Source: Candidatus Bathyarchaeota archaeon
Lineage (GTDB): Archaea; Thermoproteota; Bathyarchaeia; TCS64
Length of the DNA stretch: 6,461 nt
NCBI GenBank assembly: GCA_003662205.1
Contig: QMXQ01000093.1
Coordinates: forward strand, 1 to 6,461
Reading direction: 5' to 3'
Shown here: positions 1 through 5,638 of the stretch, piece after piece
Numbering within the stretch: position 1 is the first letter of the stretch
Layout of the letters: each line of letters starts with the position of its first letter
Position numbers and translations under genes: made by a program
Notes under the pieces: model-generated
What the model was told of the DNA's origin: nothing
Seen by the model: only the letters and a program-made list of their open reading frames with translations
The model's database searches: none

Positions 1-169
1 CCCCCTCGACCTCGAAGTAGTCGCTGAGGGTGTGGGTCTGGTTGCCGACGTGGACGGGCAGCCCCCTGATCTCGGGGAGGGTTTTCCCGGCGATGAAGTC
101 GGGGGATATCGTCTCTGCCTCGACGGGGAGTGCCGGCTTCGTCTTGGGTTTGAGTCTCAGCGTCCTCAT
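1..169 (-). CDS. fwdC: Formylmethanofuran dehydrogenase subunit C (5' part only, runs off the window)
   Basis: Only the first 56 residues are present; the rest lies beyond the left edge. The fragment reads as the N-terminus of FwdC/FmdC: a proline- and lysine-rich start, then PVEAETISPDFIAGKT (residues 15-30), EIRGLPVHVGN (33-43) and LSDYFEVEG (48-56), which match the family's conserved ISPD-AGK, EI-LPV-GN and FEVEG pattern. In known Fwd complexes FwdC is a beta-helical GltB-like subunit that packs against FwdA and helps form the formyltransferase half; that role is family knowledge. The ATG lies 1 base after the ftr stop (TGA-G-ATG), with a GGAGGT Shine-Dalgarno at 177-182, 7 bases upstream and inside the ftr 3' end. 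Tight coupling to ftr is therefore expected. The gene is absent as a closed frame only because its stop is outside the window. Confidence 0.9.
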   Translation of the reverse strand, partial: MRTLRLKPKTKPALPVEAETISPDFIAGKTLPEIRGLPVHVGNQTHTLSDYFEVEG

Positions 170-170
170 C

Positions 171-1097
171 TCAGGCACCTCCGAAGCAGTCCTTCAGGTG
201 TATCTGGTATTTGCCGAGCTTTCCGCCGAAGTTGACGGCGGTGATCTTCTTCACGCCTTCGACCTCGACGGCGGCCTGGATGCCGGCCGCCATCGCCCGC
301 TTCACCGAGTCGAAGTCGAGGCCGTTGAGGACCACCTCGATGACGGAGTTCACCCCCTCGGGCACCTGCGACTCGGGGAAGGTGCGCTTGATGGCGGGGC
401 AGAAGGGCGTGTTCGTCGACGCCTTGAGGAAGGCGTACCTGGAGCCGACCTTGCTCCCGCTCCGGCAGAGGCCGCCGGGGAAGGGGGTGATGACGCCGGG
501 GACCGCGTGGATCGCGTCGACGGCCCGCTCGGCGGCCTCGAGGGTGGCGTCCTCCGTCTCGCCCATGACCAGGAAGTTGCCGCCTGCCACCGCCTTCTTA
601 GCCCCGAACTTCTCCTCGATGAGGAACTCCCCCTCCATGACGGGGATCCGCCAGAACCGGCGGCGCCCGAGCCAGCCGTCCCCCATCCGCATCTTCACCT
701 GGTAGCCGTCGCCGAAGAACCTGATGCTCTTGCCCACGTCGAGCATGGCGTCGGCCTCCTCCTCGGGGAGGCCGTTGAAGACGGCGGTCGTCGGGCAGGT
801 GAGGACGCACTGCCCTATGCGGTTGAGCATCGGCGTCATCAGCCTCTTCCGGGAGAAGCCGAAGACCATCACCGAGGTGCCGGGCCTCCCGTCGGGGGTC
901 TCCTCGGGCGGGACCTCCCGCTCGACGCCGGCCTCGCAGTCGCAGGCGATGACGCTGGTGGCGAAACCCGTCATGGTCGTCGCCGCCGTGTTCGCCCACT
1001 TCCTGTTCTTCGCCGTGATGATGATCCTGCTCCCCCACATGGAGAAGGCCTCGGCGAAGGTGTCCTCGATCTCGACGCCCCTAACCCTGAAGCTCAT
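171..1097 (-). CDS. ftr: Formylmethanofuran--tetrahydromethanopterin N-formyltransferase
   Basis: This 308-residue cytoplasmic enzyme transfers the formyl group from formylmethanofuran to N5 of tetrahydromethanopterin, the second step of CO2 reduction (reversible). Recognition rests on near-invariant family stretches: GVEIEDTFAEAF (residues 7-18), the VPPEETPDGRPG loop (62-73), IGQCVLTCPTTAVF (94-107) and PFPGGLCRSGSKVGS (206-220). Length is close to the usual ~297 residues, with both the N- and C-terminal Ftr lobes present, so it appears intact. The ATG directly abuts the fwdA stop (TAG-ATG, no spacer), and a GGGAGGAGGGG Shine-Dalgarno sits at 1105-1115. Its position between fwdA and fwdC is unusual for archaea, where ftr is commonly unlinked; it matches fhcD in the bacterial fhcBADC operon. 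FhcD is the bacterial orthologue, but the neighbouring subunits here are of the catalytic dehydrogenase type, so ftr is the better name. Confidence 0.96.
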   Translation of the reverse strand: MSFRVRGVEIEDTFAEAFSMWGSRIIITAKNRKWANTAATTMTGFATSVIACDCEAGVEREVPPEETPDGRPGTSVMVFGFSRKRLMTPMLNRIGQCVLTCPTTAVFNGLPEEEADAMLDVGKSIRFFGDGYQVKMRMGDGWLGRRRFWRIPVMEGEFLIEEKFGAKKAVAGGNFLVMGETEDATLEAAERAVDAIHAVPGVITPFPGGLCRSGSKVGSRYAFLKASTNTPFCPAIKRTFPESQVPEGVNSVIEVVLNGLDFDSVKRAMAAGIQAAVEVEGVKKITAVNFGGKLGKYQIHLKDCFGGA

Positions 1098-2807
1098 CTA
1101 CCATCCCCTCCTCCCATCGACGGCCACCCGCTCCTGCACGGGCAGGTACTCGTCCTGGACGGGGTAGTTCGCCAGGCTGATGGTGTAGTAACTCCTGAAA
1201 TCCGCCTCCAAGTCCCTCATCAGCTCCTCCTCGGCGTCCTCCGGTATCTTCACATCCGCCCAGATGGTCGTCCCCGGGGGCGCGGCCACCACCTCCCCGT
1301 CCTTGACGACGATCTCGCCGCCCTTGATGGTGTACGCAGCCCTGGAGAAGGCCTTCTCAACCTGCCTGTACATGGACGGCCTCCAGTCGGTGGGGTCGAT
1401 GTCGTAGACGGAGACGTCGCCGTCCGCCCCGGGCCCCAGGTGTCCCTTGTCCTTCAGCCCCAGGGCCTTGGCTGTGGCGGCGCGGGTCACCGTCGCGATC
1501 TCGCCGAAGTCGTACTCGCGGTAGATGCCCGCGAGGGTGGTCCGCCGCATGCACGCCTTGTGGATCTCGAGCATCGTCTCCGTGCGGGCCTTCCGGCTCA
1601 TGAGCCACGAGATGACCTTCGGGTAGAAGGTGAAGGGGCCGCCGTTGGGGTGGTCCGTCGTCATGTAGACCCTCCAGGGGTCGTAGATCAGCAGGGCGAG
1701 CTCGAGGCCGATGGCCCACTGGATGGCGTTGGCGGGGTTGTTCTTCCGGAAGGTGTAGGGGACGACGCCGGCGCCGGCCTCCATCTCCACGTCGCTATTC
1801 ACCCACTTGTTCCCGGTGAGGTTGTGGAGCCTGAACTGCCAAGGGCCGTCGCCGGTCATGGTCGTCGTGTCGGTGAAGATGGCCTGGCCGATGTCGAGGG
1901 TGACGTGGGAGTGGGCGTTCACGTACCTCGCGATCTTCGCCGCGCCCGACCGGACGTTCATCCAGTTGTCGCCGTCGAGGGCGTTGAACTGGCAGTGGAC
2001 GATGTGGACGGTGGCCCGCCGCCCCTCCCTCGGCTTGATGTCGCGGACCGCCTCCATGGTGTCGATGGTGGTCTCGTAGTTGCCGGGGACGCCGAGGTTG
2101 TTGCAGTGGAGGTGGATGGTGTGCGGCAGGCCCAGCTCCTCGTTAGCCCTGGCGAGGCTGGTGATGATCTGCCGGGGCGAGACCTCGAAGTTGTAGACGA
2201 GATCGTCGAGGCCGCCGACGTTCCTCCCCCACTTCCAGTTCTCCACGCCGCCGGGGTTCACGATCTTCACGGCGTAGCCCCGGGTCGCCCTCAGCAGCCA
2301 GGCGATGAACGCCTTCAGCATCCCCATGTCGCCCGCCTTCACGTACTTCAGGGTGAAGTAGTTGTTCCCGAAAAGGGTGAAGGCGGTCCTGTCGAGGATG
2401 GGGGTGTCGTTGAGTTCCTCGTGGACGTGCCGGGCGCCGAGGGGGGGCATCGCCGCCTCCATCACCGAGGTGTAGCCCAGCTGGGCGTACCGGTAGCCGG
2501 CGACGAAAGTCGACGGACACGAGTAGCCGACGCCCGACCGGGTCAGCCGGGTCCGGGGCACCGGGTCCTTCCGGTGGTCCTCGGGGCGAAGGACCCTGCC
2601 GATGTTGATCTTGGAGCCGGCGATGTGGCTGTGGAGGTCGACGCCGCCGGGCATCACCACCATCCCCGAGGCGTCGACGACCTTCGCCTCCCTCTCGTCC
2701 AGCTCCTCGACCACCTTGCCGCCGCTGATGAGGATGTCCATCCTCTCGCCGTCGACGCCGTTCAGCGGGTCGTAGACGTAGCCGCCCTTCACGATGAGGC
2801 TCCGCAT
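1098..2807 (-). CDS. fwdA: Formylmethanofuran dehydrogenase subunit A (amidohydrolase subunit)
   Basis: This 569-residue protein is the amidohydrolase-fold subunit of Fwd. It uses a binuclear metal site to condense formate, delivered by tunnel from FwdB, with methanofuran. The metal-site residues are visible: H59 and H61 in GGVDLHSHIAG, a candidate carboxylated lysine K181 in VKIVNPGG, H232/H234 in IHLHCNN, H268/H271 in VHIVHCQF, and the catalytic aspartate D385 in TTDHPNGGPF. Numbering is close to that of characterised methanogen FwdA. Length is typical of the family and there is no truncation. A short hydrolase beta-domain forms residues 1-55, and the usual C-terminal ADGDVSVYD and IKGGEIVVKDGEVV strands follow (461-507). 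The ATG is 1 base beyond the fwdB TGA, and a GGAGGG Shine-Dalgarno at 2816-2821 lies 8 bases upstream. The bacterial counterpart is FhcA, but the intact partner FwdB argues for a genuine dehydrogenase complex. Confidence 0.96.
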   Translation of the reverse strand: MRSLIVKGGYVYDPLNGVDGERMDILISGGKVVEELDEREAKVVDASGMVVMPGGVDLHSHIAGSKINIGRVLRPEDHRKDPVPRTRLTRSGVGYSCPSTFVAGYRYAQLGYTSVMEAAMPPLGARHVHEELNDTPILDRTAFTLFGNNYFTLKYVKAGDMGMLKAFIAWLLRATRGYAVKIVNPGGVENWKWGRNVGGLDDLVYNFEVSPRQIITSLARANEELGLPHTIHLHCNNLGVPGNYETTIDTMEAVRDIKPREGRRATVHIVHCQFNALDGDNWMNVRSGAAKIARYVNAHSHVTLDIGQAIFTDTTTMTGDGPWQFRLHNLTGNKWVNSDVEMEAGAGVVPYTFRKNNPANAIQWAIGLELALLIYDPWRVYMTTDHPNGGPFTFYPKVISWLMSRKARTETMLEIHKACMRRTTLAGIYREYDFGEIATVTRAATAKALGLKDKGHLGPGADGDVSVYDIDPTDWRPSMYRQVEKAFSRAAYTIKGGEIVVKDGEVVAAPPGTTIWADVKIPEDAEEELMRDLEADFRSYYTISLANYPVQDEYLPVQERVAVDGRRGW

Positions 2808-2808
2808 C

Positions 2809-4101
2809 TCACGCTCCCTCCTTCAGGGCTCTAACCCTGTCTATGATCATCTGGAGCACCTCGGCGTCGGGGAGGACGCCGTCGCTGGGCTCGACGACCT
2901 TCCTCAGCCTGATGGGGACGCCGTCCATCCGGTAGGCCGTCCCCTCCGCCTCCACGCCGGCGGTGGCGACGGGGATCACCACCTTGCTCAGCATCGTCGT
3001 CATATTCACCTTCTGGTCGAGGGTGACGACCGGTATCCTGGCTAGGTGCCTCGCGGCGTCGGCGGGGAAGTGGGCGGCGGGGTCCGACGCGACGATGAGG
3101 GCGGCGTCGGCCTCGCCCCGGGCGAGGAGGTCGACGGCGGTGTACTCGCCGGGGTTGTACCTGGGGTAGCCGCGGCTGAAGTCGACGGCGTAGGGGTATC
3201 CGGTCTGCCACGCGGTCACCGTGTTGGCCCCGGCGACGTTGTAGTGGCCCCTCATCGGCGTCAGCACGAACTTGGTGTGGTGGTTGAGGTCGGCGACGAG
3301 GCCGACGGCGGCGTCGATGTTCATGTGCCTCCCGTCGCTCTGGGTGAGGCCGAGGCCGAAGAAGATGACGCCCATCTTCACTCTCTTCATCCGCTCGGCG
3401 AGCGCCTCGATCTGCTCCCTGGGGACGCCCGCCACCGTCTCCGCCTGGACCTTGACCTCGCGGACGGCGGCCCTGAGGGCGGAGAGGAGCTCGAAGTCGC
3501 CGTTGGGCTCGATCTTCAGGAATTGGTCGGCGAGGCGCTTCATCCTCGTCTCCCTGACGTCGACGGCGACGATGTACCTGCCCTTCCGCCCCTCGGGCGT
3601 GTAGAGCCCCTTCGGCATGCCGGAGTAGCGGATGAGGTGGCGGAGGTGGGCCTCGGTTGGGTTGCACCCCCAGAAGATGACGAGGTCCGCGCGGTTCTTC
3701 ACCTCGCCGAGGGTGCACTTCGACTCGCCGACGGCCTGGAGGGCGAGGATGGTCGGCCCGTGGCAGACGGAGGCGGTGTTGTCGACGACGCCGCCGACGA
3801 GCTCGGCCAGCTCCACCGCCTTAGCTATGGCGCCGCACTCCGTCGAGCTCAGGCCGTAGACGAGGGGCCTCCGGGCGGAGGCGAGGATCTCCGCCGCCGC
3901 CTCCACAGCCTCGTCGAGGGGAACCTCTCTCCCGTCGACGGAGGGGGCCGTGATCCTATTCTCCTCGTGGTGCATGTACTTGGCGCTGGAGATCGCGCAC
4001 GTGTTCCGGGTCTTGACGATCTTGTTCCCTTCGACGGTGACCTCCAGGTCGTCGCAGAGGCAGCCGCAGAAGGGGCAGACGACGTCCCTGATGACCGTCA
4101 T
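2809..4101 (-). CDS. fwdB: Formylmethanofuran dehydrogenase subunit B (tungsto/molybdopterin catalytic subunit)
   Basis: This 430-residue protein reduces CO2 to formate at a W- or Mo-bis-pterin centre. The N-terminus carries a [4Fe-4S] motif, CPFCGCLCDD (C9, C12, C16, with an extra C14), and a fourth cysteine at C35. The candidate metal ligand is C113 in ASVCHGP; it is cysteine, not selenocysteine. Pterin-binding stretches follow at WGCNPTEAH (144-152) and RGHYNVAGAN (284-293), and the C-terminus contains EAEGTAYRMDGVP (385-396), as in molybdopterin oxidoreductases. The frame is open 47 codons further upstream, but that extension is a low-complexity shadow of fwdD. The chosen ATG overlaps the fwdD stop (ATGA, 4098-4101) and has GGAGGG at 4109-4114, 7 bases away. 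Retention of the cluster and metal-ligand cysteines separates it from bacterial FhcB, which has lost redox function. W versus Mo cannot be told from sequence. Confidence 0.95.
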   Translation of the reverse strand: MTVIRDVVCPFCGCLCDDLEVTVEGNKIVKTRNTCAISSAKYMHHEENRITAPSVDGREVPLDEAVEAAAEILASARRPLVYGLSSTECGAIAKAVELAELVGGVVDNTASVCHGPTILALQAVGESKCTLGEVKNRADLVIFWGCNPTEAHLRHLIRYSGMPKGLYTPEGRKGRYIVAVDVRETRMKRLADQFLKIEPNGDFELLSALRAAVREVKVQAETVAGVPREQIEALAERMKRVKMGVIFFGLGLTQSDGRHMNIDAAVGLVADLNHHTKFVLTPMRGHYNVAGANTVTAWQTGYPYAVDFSRGYPRYNPGEYTAVDLLARGEADAALIVASDPAAHFPADAARHLARIPVVTLDQKVNMTTMLSKVVIPVATAGVEAEGTAYRMDGVPIRLRKVVEPSDGVLPDAEVLQMIIDRVRALKEGA

Positions 4102-4493
4102 CTGCTCTCCCTCCTCAGCGCCTCCACCAGCTCCCTCAGGGTCGGCGGCTCCCCCTTCGCCGGCCTGAGCGTTGCCTTGACGCCTTTGAACGGCGGCATG
4201 CCCGTGCCCCCTGTGTGGGCGCCGAAGACCTGGTTGGCCCACGGCCCGTACGGGAAAAAGGCCAGGCCCGGGTCGAGACCCTCTGACCTCCGACTCCTGA
4301 CGACGACGGAGCCATGGGGCGTCGAGACCTCCACGGGGTCTCCCTCCCCCAGCCCCAGCGCGTCCGCGTCGGCGGCGCTCAGCTCGACGACGGCGACGCT
4401 GTTGAAGTACCGCTCAGAGGTCTTACCCACCTCGAGGCTCGCGCCCTGCTCCGCCGTGCGTCCGCTTATGAGAACGACTTCGATTTGTTTCAT
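4098..4493 (-). CDS. fwdD: Formylmethanofuran dehydrogenase subunit D (molybdopterin dinucleotide-binding)
   Basis: This 131-residue protein is the small subunit that completes the pterin-binding cap of FwdB; together they equal the catalytic chain of formate dehydrogenases. It is a double-psi beta-barrel domain. The conserved opening VVLISGRTAEQG (residues 6-17), LGLGEGDPVEVSTPHGSVVV (46-65), the pterin-contacting FFPYGPWANQV (79-89) and TGGTGMPPFKG (94-104) are diagnostic. It is the first gene of the operon, and its TGA overlaps the fwdB ATG. An upstream in-frame ATG at 4517 would add 8 residues, but I prefer 4493. The family begins just before the GRT motif, the AT-rich TATA-like element covers the upstream ATG, and a GAGGG lies at 4504-4508. 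Presence of a separate FwdD is another mark of an archaeal Fwd, since bacterial Fhc lacks it. Confidence 0.93.
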   Translation of the reverse strand: MKQIEVVLISGRTAEQGASLEVGKTSERYFNSVAVVELSAADADALGLGEGDPVEVSTPHGSVVVRSRRSEGLDPGLAFFPYGPWANQVFGAHTGGTGMPPFKGVKATLRPAKGEPPTLRELVEALRRESR

Positions 4494-4503
4494 GAGAATT
4501 GAA

Positions 4504-4508
4504 CCCTC
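4504..4508 (-). promoter_or_regulatory. Ribosome binding site of fwdD (supports the start at 4493)
   Basis: Read on the minus strand this is GAGGG, 10 bases before the ATG at 4493. The spacing is a little long and the leader would be short, so it is only moderate support. It does favour the downstream start over the ATG at 4517. Confidence 0.45.
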
Positions 4509-4512
4509 GGAT

Positions 4513-4530
4513 CTCATTATTTATTTGAAT
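4513..4530 (-). promoter_or_regulatory. Probable archaeal TATA-type promoter of the fwdD-B-A-ftr-C operon
   Basis: On the minus strand this reads TTCAAATAAATAATGAGA, an AT-rich island in otherwise GC-rich DNA. Its centre lies roughly 30 bases ahead of the fwdD ATG at 4493, which would put the transcript start near 4497 and give a very short leader. No clear BRE precedes it, so the exact box is uncertain. Confidence 0.5.
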
Positions 4531-4555
4531 ACCTGACTTAAGGCTTATGAGCCGT

Positions 4556-4587
4556 CGGAGGGCTGAAGGTTATATACGGACCCTCCG
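4556..4587. repeat. 7-bp perfect inverted repeat bracketing a TATA box (possible operator)
   Basis: CGGAGGG at 4556-4562 is matched by CCCTCCG at 4581-4587, with an 18-base spacer that contains the TTATATA at 4570-4576. The repeat is nearly centred on the TATA box, which is the placement expected for a repressor site blocking TBP. It lies within the divergent intergenic region and could affect both transcripts. A chance match in GC-rich DNA is possible. Confidence 0.35.
4563..4576 (+). promoter_or_regulatory. Archaeal BRE/TATA promoter of the DNA glycosylase gene
   Basis: CTGAAGG directly precedes TTATATA (4570-4576), close to the archaeal BRE-plus-TATA arrangement. Transcription would be expected to begin near 4598, giving a leader of only about 8 bases before the TTG start at 4606. 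This agrees with the lack of any Shine-Dalgarno there and suggests a leaderless or nearly leaderless transcript. Confidence 0.65.
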
Positions 4588-4605
4588 CGAATTAAGTGAC
4601 CAGGC

Positions 4606-5523
4606 TTGAGGCTGTCAACGCGGAGCATCGGGGTCGAGGTCCCCGAGGATTTCCATTTCTGGAGCACCGTCTGGAGCAGCGGCTGGTGCGGCTTGGCCCC
4701 CTTCTCCTTCGACGAGGAGGAACGAACGTTGTCCCGCGTCCAGAGGCTGACGAGCGGGAAGATCGTCAGGGCGACGGTGAGGGAGGAGCGAAAGGGCCTT
4801 CTCCGCATACGGGTGGAATCCCGCGAGCCGCTGGATGAGGCAGATGTCGAGGAGGTCGAAAGCGTCGTGGGGACGTGTCTGAGGCTGGATGAGGACCTCT
4901 CGCCCTTCTTCGAGATGATTGAGGGATACCCCGAGTTCGGCTGGGTGAGGGAGATAGGCGCCGGCCGCTCCATCAGGAGCCCGACCGTCTTCGAGGACAT
5001 GGTGAAGACCATCAGCTCCACGAACTGCAGCTGGGCGCTCACCAGGGCCGTGACGCGCAGGCTCTGCCTGAGACTGGGCGAGCCCTTCTCCGAGGAAGAC
5101 CACACGTTCCCAACCCCTCGGCAGGTGGCCTCGGCAACGGAGGGGTTCATTAAGGCGGAGATAAAGGCGGGTTACCGCAGCCCTTACCTCGTCGAGCTGG
5201 CCCGGAAGATAGTGGACGAAGGGCTCGACGTCGAGGCCTGGAGGAACAGCCCCCTCGACTCCGTCAGCCTCAAACGGGAGGTCATGAAGTTAAGGGGCGT
5301 GGGCGACTACGCGGCGGACAACATACTGAAACTGCTGGGCAGATACGATTTCCTCGCTCTGGACAGCTGGGTGCGGAGGAAGTTCTCCCAGATCCACGGG
5401 AAGGGCGAGGCGGTCTCGGACAGGGAGATCGAGGAGTTCTACGCTCCCTTTGGAAAATGGAAAGGCCTAGTGTTATGGCTCGACATGATAAAGGAGCACC
5501 TAGTTCCAAAGGGCCGTAGATAA
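4606..5523 (+). CDS. AlkA-like HhH-GPD DNA glycosylase
   Basis: This 305-residue protein probably excises damaged bases, such as alkylated or possibly oxidised purines, in base excision repair. Residues ~10-115 form an AlkA-N/OGG-N-like beta domain with FWSTVWSSGWCGLAPFSFDEE, the variant seen in the 3-methyladenine glycosylase 2 relatives. Residues ~125-300 form the HhH-GPD domain: TVFEDMVKTISSTNCSWALTR (127-147), the hairpin LRGVGDYAADNIL (229-241) and the catalytic aspartate D253 in LALDSWVRR. The position taken by the catalytic lysine in OGG1/Nth (after GVG) is D-Y here, so a monofunctional glycosylase without lyase activity is likely. No C-terminal iron-sulfur cysteine cluster is seen. 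The start must be TTG at 4606: an in-frame TGA lies at 4597-4599 and the first in-frame ATG comes only at residue 104, inside the fold. The exact substrate is not deducible. Confidence 0.85.
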   Translation: MRLSTRSIGVEVPEDFHFWSTVWSSGWCGLAPFSFDEEERTLSRVQRLTSGKIVRATVREERKGLLRIRVESREPLDEADVEEVESVVGTCLRLDEDLSPFFEMIEGYPEFGWVREIGAGRSIRSPTVFEDMVKTISSTNCSWALTRAVTRRLCLRLGEPFSEEDHTFPTPRQVASATEGFIKAEIKAGYRSPYLVELARKIVDEGLDVEAWRNSPLDSVSLKREVMKLRGVGDYAADNILKLLGRYDFLALDSWVRRKFSQIHGKGEAVSDREIEEFYAPFGKWKGLVLWLDMIKEHLVPKGRR

Positions 5524-5538
5524 TTTCGGGCGGCTGGA

Positions 5539-5585
5539 CGGCTTTAGGAGCCGCAGGAGATCAATCTGCGGAGCGTCTTGGCTCC
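5539..5585 (+). terminator. Nested hairpin region, possible 3'-end structure of the glycosylase mRNA
   Basis: Three inverted repeats overlap here: CGGCT/AGCCG (5539-5543 with 5549-5553), CCGCAG/CTGCGG (5551-5556 with 5566-5571) and GGAGCC/GGCTCC (5547-5552 with 5580-5585). The last can enclose the core of the second to make a two-tier stem. There is no T-tract after it, so a bacterial-type intrinsic terminator is not supported; archaeal termination usually needs T-runs. It may be an mRNA end-protecting or regulatory fold, or chance. Confidence 0.3.
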
Positions 5586-5587
5586 GA

Positions 5588-5600
5588 ACATAAACTATAT
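5588..5600 (+). promoter_or_regulatory. TATA-like promoter of the DUF2961 gene
   Basis: ACATAAACTATAT is an AT-rich island centred roughly 43 bases ahead of the ATG at 5639. Transcription would start near 5622, just in front of the Shine-Dalgarno GCGAGG at 5625-5630, which lies 8 bases before the start. This suggests the gene is transcribed separately from the glycosylase. Confidence 0.5.
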
Positions 5601-5638
5601 CTCCGTAGCCGGACAACCTTTCAGGCGAGGTTCTGTAG

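Larger units (their letters stand above)
5524..5638. other. Intergenic region between the glycosylase and the DUF2961 gene
   Basis: This stretch of 115 bases has no plausible gene. It contains the stem-forming repeats at 5539-5585, a TATA-like element at 5592-5600 and a Shine-Dalgarno at 5625-5630. An in-frame TAG at 5636-5638 immediately precedes the next start, so the downstream protein cannot extend into it. Confidence 0.7.

Noticed and set aside
30..2834. A 934-codon open frame on the plus strand opposite fwdA and ftr
   Set aside because: It is antisense to two unmistakable genes, and its translation is a repetitive mix of G, V, D, L, H and P typical of the complementary frame of GC-rich coding DNA. 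No family motif is visible.
4102..4242. A 47-residue N-terminal extension of fwdB
   Set aside because: It translates as a G/A/R-rich shadow of fwdD. The ATG at 4101 has a strong Shine-Dalgarno and is followed at once by the conserved cluster motif.
4098..4493. Bacterial Fhc (formyltransferase/hydrolase) identity for the whole operon
   Set aside because: A separate FwdD and an FwdB with intact cluster and metal-ligand cysteines are present, and the promoters are of archaeal type. The bacterial complex lacks these.
3046..4536. A 496-codon plus-strand open frame opposite fwdB and fwdD
   Set aside because: It has the same shadow composition, lies across two well-supported genes and their promoter, and has no recognisable domain.
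4596..4838. An 80-codon GTG-start open frame overlapping the glycosylase start
   Set aside because: It is out of frame with the conserved glycosylase, rich in R, G and E, and has no domain. It is a frame shadow.
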